Origin: an uncultured Dehalococcoidia bacterium
GTDB taxonomy: Bacteria; Chloroflexota; Dehalococcoidia; Dehalococcoidales; UBA3254
Reading direction: 5' to 3'
NCBI GenBank assembly: GCA_903890885.1
Contig: CAITCX010000113.1
Coordinates: 1-5,625 of the forward strand
DNA: 5,625 nt
In this document: positions 1 to 5,509 of the stretch, one piece after another
How positions within the stretch are numbered: the first letter of the stretch is position 1
Layout: every line of letters begins with the position of its first letter
The notes under the pieces: model-generated
The model's input: only the letters and a program-made list of their open reading frames with translations
Database searches by the model: none
What the model was told of the DNA's origin: nothing
Position numbers and translations under genes: made by a program

Positions 1-533
1 CGGTATCCGGTTTCGCCATCTTTACGCAGGTTGTGCAGCGTGAAATCAGACTGCCTGTTGATGATAAACCCGAAAATAAATAGTAAAACGCCGGCGATAA
101 AGCGGGGATCTCTTAACCAGCTGTCTGCATAAACCGGAGACAGATTAAAAATGTAGCCGCCGTTCAGGTACCCGTTCACACCGTTGAAAATGAAGCCCAT
201 TGCCACTACCGCTGCCGGCGTCCTTTTATCTCCATCCCGCCTATGCAGGGGGTAAAAGAAAGCCCGGTGTATGTAATGGGTTTCCCACAAAATTAAAAAG
301 GCTATCACCGGCAGAGTATTGCGGTTTGGGCCCAATATAAAACAGACTGCAAAGATAACGGGAGAAGTGCATTCCATGACTATCCAGCCTGTCCTGCTTC
401 TCAGCGTGGCTCCCCAGTGCTTGGCGATGTGGCGTCCGTATGGCGCCACCACGAAAAATAGCGCCACGAAGATCACAGCGGCCAACACGAACCAGGCCAC
501 CAACAGGTAGTGAAAAATGACGGCTTCTTTCAT
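1..533 (-). CDS. Steroid 5-alpha-reductase family membrane protein (partial, C-terminus beyond the window)
   Basis: Integral membrane reductase of the 3-oxo-5-alpha-steroid 4-dehydrogenase family, which uses NADPH to reduce the C=C bond of an enone or allylic lipid. The first 177 residues are visible; the family is usually about 250-260 residues, so roughly the last 80 are missing at the window edge. Seen in the sequence: a hydrophobic segment at residues 6-29, PYGRH at 30-34, GW-x3-E at 48-53 (Glu53 seems to match Glu57 of human SRD5A2), HYIHRAFFYP at 85-94 (Tyr86 seems to match Tyr91), FNGVNGYLNGGY at 115-126, DPRF at 141-144, a further hydrophobic stretch at 145-157, then the IN-x2-SD-x5-LR block at 157-169. 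The start is ATG at 531-533, overlapping the TGA of the upstream SDR gene as ATGA, which implies translational coupling. The substrate may be a steroid, polyprenol or other isoprenoid and cannot be read from the sequence. The family call is firm; the substrate is open. Confidence 0.88.
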   Translation of the reverse strand, partial: MKEAVIFHYLLVAWFVLAAVIFVALFFVVAPYGRHIAKHWGATLRSRTGWIVMECTSPVIFAVCFILGPNRNTLPVIAFLILWETHYIHRAFFYPLHRRDGDKRTPAAVVAMGFIFNGVNGYLNGGYIFNLSPVYADSWLRDPRFIAGVLLFIFGFIINRQSDFTLHNLRKDGETGY

Positions 534-1549
534 TTAATATTAACCTTTTTCTGGCCTGGACTTTTCCTCTCCAGTAGCCCGGCAGACTGAAACCAGCGGA
601 AAGTGTCTACCAGTGTATCACGTAAAGGCCGGGGCTGGTAGCCCAGTTCGCGGGAGGCCCGTTCATGGCTGATATTTTTATTGCCTTCGCACAGGGCTTT
701 AATAGAAGCGCTGGAATACAGTTGGCGGTTGCCGGTCACCTGGTTATATAACGTCATGACAGGCGCTCCGGTGCGGGCTAACCAGGCTGGCACGGTGATG
801 CGGGGAGCAGGTGTCCCCCAGATGGACTCTGCGAGAGATGCCAGTTCTTTAACGGAAGCCCATTGACCGGAAAGCAGATACTTGGCCCCCAGCGGAGCCT
901 CTTTTTCAGCGCGGACAGCGGCATTGACCACATCGCGGACATCCACCCAGTCGAAACCGCCTTCAATCAAAGCCGGCAGTTTGCCCCGGGCCAGGCTTAA
1001 AAGGACTTCCCCCAGGAAGGAGATCTGGTAATCATGAGGTCCCAGAACGGCCGTAGGATTCAAAATTATGGCATCCAGTCCCTGTTCAATACCTTCGCGC
1101 ACTTCTTTTTCAGCCGCGGCTTTAGAGCGGTCGTAGGGCGGGCAGTCAAAGCCGTCTACCAGAGGTCGCCGTTCGTCTACCGGAATGTTCAGGGGCGTTT
1201 GCAGCATTGAGTGAATGGAACTGAAATAGACCAGGCGGCGCACTCCGCATTTGAGACAGGCTTCCACCACATTGCGGGTTCCGATCACGTTGACAGCTTC
1301 TACGGACGGCCATTCGTTCATCGAAAGAGAGATAGTTGCCGCCAGGTGGTAGACCACGTCAGCGCCGGCAAAGGCGCTCTCCAGAGAGGCCGGGTTGCAG
1401 ACATCCGCCTGAACGATTTGGAGGTCCAGTCCCTCGGTCCCCCGGCGGTTCTTATGGATTATGGCGCGCACCTGGCGTTTTTCTTTCAGAAGCGCGCGGG
1501 TGAGATTAGCTCCGATGTGACCTGTTGCCCCGGTTACTGCTGTGATCAT
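530..1549 (-). CDS. Extended-SDR NAD(P)-dependent epimerase/dehydratase or 3-beta-HSD-like oxidoreductase
   Basis: A 339-residue cytoplasmic oxidoreductase with a complete extended short-chain dehydrogenase fold. The dinucleotide-binding loop GATGHIG is at residues 7-13, an adenine-contacting D-V at 49-50, HLAA at 68-71, N87 in the VNVIGTRNV block, VYFSS at 107-111 supplying the catalytic serine, and the Y-x3-K pair at Tyr139/Lys143. NPTAVLGP follows near 165-172 and WVDVRDV near 201-207. The length fits the dihydroflavonol-4-reductase/3-beta-hydroxysteroid dehydrogenase branch. The GLD-IV-AD, NV-GTRNV and NPTAVLGP blocks also recall hopanoid-associated sugar epimerases, so a sugar nucleotide is an alternative substrate. 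Its stop overlaps the start of a 5-alpha-reductase family gene, which favours a steroid- or isoprenoid-like substrate (inference). No Shine-Dalgarno precedes the ATG; an in-frame TAA lies a few codons upstream with no other start between, so this start is well fixed. GC content looks higher than in modC. Confidence 0.9.
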   Translation of the reverse strand: MITAVTGATGHIGANLTRALLKEKRQVRAIIHKNRRGTEGLDLQIVQADVCNPASLESAFAGADVVYHLAATISLSMNEWPSVEAVNVIGTRNVVEACLKCGVRRLVYFSSIHSMLQTPLNIPVDERRPLVDGFDCPPYDRSKAAAEKEVREGIEQGLDAIILNPTAVLGPHDYQISFLGEVLLSLARGKLPALIEGGFDWVDVRDVVNAAVRAEKEAPLGAKYLLSGQWASVKELASLAESIWGTPAPRITVPAWLARTGAPVMTLYNQVTGNRQLYSSASIKALCEGNKNISHERASRELGYQPRPLRDTLVDTFRWFQSAGLLERKSPGQKKVNIK

Positions 1550-1556
1550 TGCGTGT

Positions 1557-1585
1557 ATTATACCATATTAAGAAACGAATTTTGC
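1557..1585 (-). promoter_or_regulatory. Extended -10 promoter for a probable leaderless SDR mRNA
   Basis: On the minus strand a perfect TATAAT (1557-1562) is preceded by TGG (1563-1565), giving the extended -10 form TGnTATAAT. Seven bases separate it from the ATG, so the expected transcription start falls on or next to the A of that ATG. A -35 box at 17-base spacing (1580-1585, GCAAAA) is poor, as is common with extended -10 promoters. It lies in the 52-base gap after mop, so the SDR/reductase pair can be transcribed separately from the mod cluster. Confidence 0.7.
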
Positions 1586-1601
1586 CGGAAAATATTTAAG
1601 G

Positions 1602-1811
1602 TTAATCTACCGCGATCATCACGTTGGAAGCTTTGATGACGGCATAGGCCTGCTTGCCCGGGGCCAGGCCGAGGGATTCAGCAGATTCTCTGGTAATAAC
1701 AGAGACTATTTGCGCGCCGCCGGGCAACTCCAAAATCACTTCGGAATTAACCTCATCGGCCTTAATCTGGACAACCATGCCTTTAAGAATATTTCGAGCG
1801 CTTAGTTTCAT
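1602..1811 (-). CDS. mop: Molbindin: single-domain molybdate/tungstate-binding protein (Mop, TOBE)
   Basis: A 69-residue cytoplasmic protein that is one Mop/TOBE domain. Such proteins assemble into oligomers (hexamers in studied cases) that bind molybdate or tungstate at subunit interfaces and act in storage or homeostasis. Seen in the sequence: the opening SARNILKG (residues 4-11), VNSEV (21-25), LPGG (29-32), IT-x3-SA (39-44), GLAPG (48-52) and KAS (60-62), all in family order, ending in VD. The length is typical for single-domain molbindins. The ATG is preceded by GAGGT (1818-1822) at a normal distance. It lies 73 bases downstream of modC, probably in the same transcription unit, but the gap also holds a candidate promoter. 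It complements the ModABC transporter encoded just upstream. Confidence 0.95.
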   Translation of the reverse strand: MKLSARNILKGMVVQIKADEVNSEVILELPGGAQIVSVITRESAESLGLAPGKQAYAVIKASNVMIAVD

Positions 1812-1838
1812 ATCAATACCTCATTATCGTGTTTTATT

Positions 1839-1874
1839 TTATGCAACCATACATAATATCATCTTCTGTGTAAA
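1839..1874 (-). promoter_or_regulatory. Candidate mop promoter with an overlapping dyad
   Basis: On the minus strand TTTACA (1869-1874) and TATGGT (1846-1851) stand 17 bases apart, giving a good -35 and a mediocre -10. The -10 is covered by a short dyad, TTATG and CATAA arms (1839-1843 and 1852-1856) around an 8-base spacer that contains CAACC. A similar AT-armed dyad with the same core lies upstream of the epimerase-mod operon. A molybdate-responsive operator is possible but unproven; no regulator gene is visible in the window. Confidence 0.3.
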
Positions 1875-1884
1875 TATCTCTTCT

Positions 1885-2964
1885 TCAGTCCTTGAGAATA
1901 TTCAAATGTTCGGGATGCAGGTGCAGAAAACATTCCTGCCCGGTACTGATTCTTCCCGCATCCGCCTTTGACAGGGTCGCCTCGATCAAGTGCCTGGAAT
2001 CGGTTTTGCCCTGGATGTAAAAGAAACAATCGATAGACGCTATCCCTTCGATCATCCGGTCAACCACGCATTTTAGTGTGTTTTCAACCGGATTGTCGCT
2101 CAAATGAACATATTCCGGCCTGATACCGAGATTTATGCTTTGATTTAGTACCGGTTTCGCCGTGCCTTTAAGCTCTATTCTGACTTTTTCCTGGAATTCC
2201 GGGATCAATACGAAAGCATTTTCCCCCTGTATTTCGATGACACTCCCTTTAAATAAGTTTCTTACCCCTGTTAATCTGGCAACAGTGTGGTTAGCTGGTG
2301 AAATGATCACTTTTTGTTTGCTGTCACATTGAATAACCTGTCCTGAATAGTAAACGGCTATTCTGGAGGCCATTTTGTAACCCTCGGCTAGATTGTGGGT
2401 TACCAGCAGGATATTTCCTTTATAAAAACTTTGTAGCGATAATAGCTCAATTGCCAATCTTTCTTGCACCTGGCTGTCCAGGGCTGAAAACGGTTCGTCC
2501 AGTAACAGGATATCTGGTTCAGGGGCCAGGGCTCTGGCTAAAGCTACTCTCTGCTGCTGACCGCTGGATAATTGTTTGGGAAAACGTTGGCCCAATTCCC
2601 CGATGTGCATTTTCCCCAGAAGTTGGGTAACCCTTTCCTTTTTTTCAATAAGAGTTCTATCTTGGATTCCGTATGCTATATTTTGACTAACCGTAAGGTG
2701 GGGAAAAAGGGCGTAATTCTGAAAGACCAATCCTACTTTTCGCCTCTGCGGTGATAAATTAATATTTTGAGTGGAGTCGAAGAGAATTTTGTCGTTCAGT
2801 TTGATGAATCCCTCATCCGGTTGAGTCAAGCCGGCGATACACTGCAGTGTCATGGTTTTGCCTGAGCCGGACGGACCCAGGATTGCCATAATTTCTTGAT
2901 TTACCGTGAACTTCACATCCAGAACAAATCCCGGCAGCTTCCTTTTTATACTGACTTCGAGCAT
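1885..2964 (-). CDS. modC: Molybdate ABC transporter ATP-binding protein ModC
   Basis: A 359-residue cytoplasmic ATPase that powers molybdate (or tungstate) import with ModB. Domain order: an ABC domain (about 1-230), then a C-terminal TOBE-type regulatory region (about 236-359). Seen motifs: Walker A GPSGSGKT at 30-37, Q-loop Gln82 in VFQNYALFPHLTV, signature LSSGQQQR at 132-139, Walker B ILLLDEP at 152-158 with catalytic Glu157, D-loop SALD at 160-163, and switch His190 in VTHN. The signature has Ser where LSGGQ has its first Gly. The C-terminal part carries LGIRPEYV (279-286), a block common in the PotA/FbpC/WtpC type of TOBE region, rather than an obvious Mop repeat as in E. coli ModC; a separate Mop protein is encoded next. 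The ATG overlaps the modB TAA as TAATG and has GAGG seven bases upstream. It is more AT-rich than the SDR gene. Confidence 0.92.
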   Translation of the reverse strand: MLEVSIKRKLPGFVLDVKFTVNQEIMAILGPSGSGKTMTLQCIAGLTQPDEGFIKLNDKILFDSTQNINLSPQRRKVGLVFQNYALFPHLTVSQNIAYGIQDRTLIEKKERVTQLLGKMHIGELGQRFPKQLSSGQQQRVALARALAPEPDILLLDEPFSALDSQVQERLAIELLSLQSFYKGNILLVTHNLAEGYKMASRIAVYYSGQVIQCDSKQKVIISPANHTVARLTGVRNLFKGSVIEIQGENAFVLIPEFQEKVRIELKGTAKPVLNQSINLGIRPEYVHLSDNPVENTLKCVVDRMIEGIASIDCFFYIQGKTDSRHLIEATLSKADAGRISTGQECFLHLHPEHLNILKD

Positions 2965-3677
2965 TATCCTGCCTCTTGTTCTACATTTTCGCGGTTCACA
3001 ACCTCAATTCTGGCTTTGTAGGTCTTGCCCTTCCAGTATGCAATCGCGGCCAGAGAAGCAAAGGCAATCATCAGAACCACTCCTACCAGGATCAAAGCCT
3101 GATTGGTGTCTCCGGCTTGAATATCAAAATAGATAGCAATTGGAATGGTCGTGGTTTTCCCCGGAATATTACCCGCCAGCATTAGTGTTGCTCCAAATTC
3201 TCCCAGGGCGCGGGCCAGGGCCAGAACAGTCGCGGCGGCTACTCCCGGCCAGGCCAAAGGAAGTGTAATAGTCCAGAAAACCCGCCAATCAGTAGCGCCC
3301 AGTATCCGCGCAGCGTCTTCAATCTGGCTGTCAACCTGTTCGAAAGCCCCGCGGGCAGTCATATACATCAGAGGAAAGGCCATCACTGTTGCCGAAATTA
3401 CTGTGGCCGGCCAGGAGAAAATAACCGTCATATCGAAGAGAGCAAGAAAATTGCCGATGGGTCCGTGATTGCCGAACAATAAAAGTAATCCGAGTCCTAC
3501 CACAGTAGGCGGCAGGACCAGAGGCAGGATAAAAAGGCCGTCAATTAAATTTTTACCCTTGCCGGAGTAACGTGCCATCCAGCGAGCGGCGGAAATTCCC
3601 AGAAAAAAGGTTAATACCGTCGCTGCGATTACCGTTTTCAGAGAAATCCATAAAGGCGACAGATACGCTTCCGTCAT
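2964..3677 (-). CDS. modB: Molybdate ABC transporter permease ModB
   Basis: A 237-residue inner-membrane permease that forms the molybdate channel as a dimer and docks ModC. Seen in the sequence: about five hydrophobic segments (roughly 11-31, 46-68, 84-106, 143-165 and 193-215); the cytoplasmic EAA coupling loop at 120-140, with EDAARILG followed by the TLP ending; and the ModB-type block ALGEFGATLMLAGNIPG at 157-173. Length and motif order match the family. The stop shares one base with the modC ATG, so the two are translationally coupled. The start has an AAGGCAAGG stretch just upstream, a modest ribosome binding site. Thirty-three bases separate it from modA, with no terminator-like hairpin. 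Molybdate versus tungstate preference cannot be read from the permease. Confidence 0.95.
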   Translation of the reverse strand: MTEAYLSPLWISLKTVIAATVLTFFLGISAARWMARYSGKGKNLIDGLFILPLVLPPTVVGLGLLLLFGNHGPIGNFLALFDMTVIFSWPATVISATVMAFPLMYMTARGAFEQVDSQIEDAARILGATDWRVFWTITLPLAWPGVAAATVLALARALGEFGATLMLAGNIPGKTTTIPIAIYFDIQAGDTNQALILVGVVLMIAFASLAAIAYWKGKTYKARIEVVNRENVEQEAG

Positions 3678-3710
3678 AAGCCTTGCCTTGCAATGTGTCT
3701 TCTAAATATA

Positions 3711-4523
3711 TTATTTACTGGCCATTGTAAAACCATATTTTACAAATACTGCCTTGGCCTGATCGCTAAATAGGAAATTGATGTAAGCTTTAGCCGCGTC
3801 CGGATTCTTGCTGGCTTTTACTGTCGCGATCGGATACACAATCTTAGCATTTACATCATCCGGGGCGCTAGCCACGATCTTGACTTTCTGGGAGGTCATG
3901 GCATCGGTTGAATAGACGATGCCTGCATCCACATTGCCACTCTCCACATAGGTCAAGACTTGCCGTGCATCGCTGCCCAGGACTTCTTTGGGTGTTATCT
4001 GGGCAGTGATGCCCAGGGCATCAAAGGCTTGATGAGCGTAAGTGCCGGCCGGCACCGATTTTGGATCGCCAATAGCCACTTTTTTCACTTTTTCAGTTGT
4101 CAGGTCATTCAAGCTGGTGAGGCCTAGATGACTATCGATGGGAACTATCAGGACAACCCGGTTGTTAAGCAGGTTTCTGCGTGTCCCATTCAATATCAAT
4201 TCCTTTTTCTGCAGATTGTCCATTTGCGTTGCAGCCGCCGATATGAAAACATCTGCCGGAGCGCCGTTCTCAATCTGCGTTTGGAGAGTACCCGATGAGG
4301 CGAAGTTAGGGGTGAGCGTCAGGTTGGGTTTCCCCTGGTTGTAAATACCGTTTATTTCTTTTAGGGCATCAGTCAGGCTCACAGCTGCTGAAATATTCAA
4401 TGTAATAGCCGGAGACTGAGTAGAAGTAGTGGTATCGGCCTGGCCGGAGCAACCTGAAAGTGATATGACTGAGGCTGCGCATAAAAGCCATGCCAAAACG
4501 AATAAATTACATTTATTAATCAT
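3711..4523 (-). CDS. modA: Molybdate-binding lipoprotein ModA
   Basis: A 270-residue extracytoplasmic solute-binding protein that captures molybdate (possibly tungstate) and delivers it to ModBC. A signal peptide with hydrophobic core at about 7-21 ends in lipobox LSGC at 22-25, so Cys25 should be lipidated and the protein membrane-anchored. This suggests a cell without a free periplasmic pool, or simply the lipoprotein form. The mature part starts with a Thr/Ser-rich linker, then SAAVSLTDAL (45-54), FASSGTLQTQIENGAPADVF (74-93), VPAGTYA (156-162) and AGIVYSTDA (199-207). By eye these match the oxyanion-binding loops of E. coli ModA, with Ser49, Ser77, Ala158 and Tyr203 as likely ligand contacts. 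AGGAG (4529-4533) lies five bases before the ATG. It begins 14 bases after the epimerase-like gene, so the two are almost certainly cotranscribed. Confidence 0.95.
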   Translation of the reverse strand: MINKCNLFVLAWLLCAASVISLSGCSGQADTTTSTQSPAITLNISAAVSLTDALKEINGIYNQGKPNLTLTPNFASSGTLQTQIENGAPADVFISAAATQMDNLQKKELILNGTRRNLLNNRVVLIVPIDSHLGLTSLNDLTTEKVKKVAIGDPKSVPAGTYAHQAFDALGITAQITPKEVLGSDARQVLTYVESGNVDAGIVYSTDAMTSQKVKIVASAPDDVNAKIVYPIATVKASKNPDAAKAYINFLFSDQAKAVFVKYGFTMASK

Positions 4524-4537
4524 GGATTCTCCTAATA

Positions 4538-5182
4538 TTATTCATTCGCCAGCGAGAGCAACTTGCGGTAGGCTGCAGCGGGGTCGGGCTGCATCAAAAT
4601 CGCGCTGCCCACGCAGATCTCGTTGACACCGGTCCTGGCAATTTGCTTAATATTGTTTTCTTTTACTCCACCGTCGATGCCGATAGTCAGTTGAGGCCTG
4701 ACATAACGGAGTTCAATTATTTTTTCCAGGACCTCGGGCAGGAATTTGGCTCCATAAAACCCTGGATGCACTGAAAGGAAAAGAACGCTGTCCACTTTGG
4801 CAGTCCAGGGTAGAATAGCAGTTACCGGCGTTTCCGGATTAACAGCTAAACCGGTTTCCATTCCCAAATTGCGCGCTGTTTCAATCACCATCTCAGGATC
4901 AGACGTAGCTTCATAGTGAAAAATCGCTTTATCGGCCCCGGCTTTCTTAAAGTTTGCTAGCTGCGCCTCGGGATGTTTCACCATCAGGTGGACTTCCCAA
5001 TTCAAACCGGGCGGCATGCCCTTGATCTGCTCCCACGTGATGCTCTTGGACGGAACGAATTGCCCATCCATGATATCCACCTGAACAAAGTCAGTATAGC
5101 TACTGGCCTCCCGCACCATCTTGCTGAAAGCCACCGCATCCTCAGTCAATATCGCCGGTACCACCTTGATCAACCTGGACAT
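4538..5182 (-). CDS. Divergent ribulose-phosphate 3-epimerase family protein
   Basis: A 214-residue (beta/alpha)8 protein of the ribulose-phosphate 3-epimerase family. With the chosen start, visible blocks are PAIL (9-12), QVDIMDGQFVP (34-44), VHLMV (64-68), NPETP (115-119), SVHPGFYGAKF (137-147), IDGGV (169-173) and VGSAI near the end. Classical enzymes bind a metal through His/Asp/His/Asp; here the first His is Gln34, while Asp36, His65 and Asp170 remain. The usual PSIL is PAIL, and SVNPGFGG is SVHPGFYG. It may therefore be an epimerase with an altered metal site or act on another sugar phosphate. A TTG start at 5195-5197 would add five residues, but a strong GAGGGGG six bases before the ATG at 5180-5182 decides for the shorter form. 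It leads the probable operon with modABC, 14 bases ahead of modA, an unusual partner for molybdate uptake. Family call firm, exact reaction uncertain. Confidence 0.85.
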   Translation of the reverse strand: MSRLIKVVPAILTEDAVAFSKMVREASSYTDFVQVDIMDGQFVPSKSITWEQIKGMPPGLNWEVHLMVKHPEAQLANFKKAGADKAIFHYEATSDPEMVIETARNLGMETGLAVNPETPVTAILPWTAKVDSVLFLSVHPGFYGAKFLPEVLEKIIELRYVRPQLTIGIDGGVKENNIKQIARTGVNEICVGSAILMQPDPAAAYRKLLSLANE

Positions 5183-5188
5183 TTTTAT

Positions 5189-5195
5189 CCCCCTC
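5189..5195 (-). promoter_or_regulatory. Strong ribosome binding site that fixes the epimerase start
   Basis: The minus strand reads GAGGGGG followed by six bases and then ATG at 5180-5182. The upstream in-frame TTG (5195-5197) overlaps this purine run and has no comparable site of its own, so the ATG is the better start. Confidence 0.8.
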
Positions 5196-5242
5196 AATTG
5201 TTATCAGTTTAACTTTGTATTTATCTTTTTCTCGGAGATACG

Positions 5243-5419
5243 CTAATACAACATAAATTTATAATTACATTTCCTTAGATATATAGCAACCCGGTATATA
5301 TTAACAAATCCATACTTCGAGATGCTATTCCGTGCGTACATTTGTTCCAGATGATGCAACTCGACTTTTCCGGGGTCCATGTTCAGGGCCGACTGTAAAA
5401 ATGCAATATTGCCTTTCAA
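5243..5419 (-). other. Uncertain small open frame or gene remnant (58 codons)
   Basis: A minus-strand frame is open from TTG at 5417-5419 to TAG at 5243-5245; the first ATG is at 5378-5380. Residues 1-37 read like a real protein, with a balanced composition (for example ALNMDPGKVELHHLEQMYA) and normal GC content. The last 20 or so read like translated AT-rich spacer. No convincing ribosome binding site precedes the TTG or the ATG. It could be a tiny gene, a decayed fragment of a longer gene that ran leftwards, or chance. I do not recognise a family. Confidence 0.2.
5278..5307 (-). promoter_or_regulatory. Candidate epimerase-mod operon promoter with AT-rich operator-like dyad
   Basis: Two 7-base arms, ATATATA (5279-5285) and TATATAT (5295-5301), form an inverted repeat around a 9-base spacer that contains GCAACC. 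On the minus strand TTGTTA (5302-5307) stands 16-18 bases from a TATAT-type -10 made by the distal arm, so the dyad would cover the promoter. The TATATA arms recall published ModE operators, although the outer CG bases of that consensus are absent. The start would lie about 95 bases before the epimerase ATG. Other -10-like strings exist in this AT-rich stretch. Confidence 0.35.
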
Positions 5420-5432
5420 AAGATATTATCTT
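5420..5432. repeat. 13-base perfect palindrome next to the hicB -35 box
   Basis: AAGATA and TATCTT arms flank a single central T. The right end touches the -35 hexamer of the plus-strand promoter, a usual place for a repressor operator. It might serve autoregulation of the toxin-antitoxin genes, but short HicB proteins often lack a DNA-binding domain and the rest of this one is not visible. Confidence 0.35.
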
Positions 5433-5460
5433 GTCGCCTTGTTGTGATTAAAGCTATAAT
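5431..5460 (+). promoter_or_regulatory. Probable sigma-70-type promoter of the hicB-like gene
   Basis: TTGTCG (5431-5436) and a perfect TATAAT (5455-5460) are 18 bases apart. The expected start near 5467 leaves a leader of about 43 bases, which includes the GGGAGG ribosome binding site at 5496-5501. Confidence 0.65.
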
Positions 5461-5509
5461 GCCTTTAGAATTAAAATATGATAGCCGGATTGGGTGGGAG
5501 GAACAGAAA

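Larger units (their letters stand above)
5183..5509. other. Divergent intergenic region between the epimerase-mod operon and hicB
   Basis: About 327 bases with no well-supported gene. The part next to the epimerase gene (5200-5310) is very AT-rich and holds the likely minus-strand promoter. The middle (about 5311-5400) is clearly richer in G and C and is open in one minus-strand frame. The part next to hicB (5405-5500) is AT-rich again and holds a plus-strand promoter. No tRNA, CRISPR array or terminator hairpin was seen. Confidence 0.6.

Noticed and set aside
1211..1636. Plus-strand open frame of 141 codons opposite the SDR gene
   Set aside because: It lies antisense to a gene with a complete SDR motif set, shows no recognisable motif, and runs through the SDR promoter region. 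It is a frame shadow.
3145..3468. Plus-strand open frame of 107 codons opposite modB
   Set aside because: It is antisense to the conserved EAA loop and ModB signature. Its Ala/Arg-rich composition is what the reverse of a membrane-protein gene gives.
3678..3710. Possible terminator or promoter between modA and modB
   Set aside because: No stem-loop with a T-run and no convincing -35/-10 pair; it looks like an ordinary short operon spacer.
5183..5197. TTG start giving the epimerase five more residues
   Set aside because: The TTG sits inside the purine run that serves as ribosome binding site for the ATG at 5180-5182, and it has no good site of its own.
5410..5466. TGCCTTT repeated with a 50-base offset (5410-5416 and 5460-5466) around the hicB promoter
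   Set aside because: A 7-base direct repeat in a few hundred bases is expected by chance, and the flanks match only partly.
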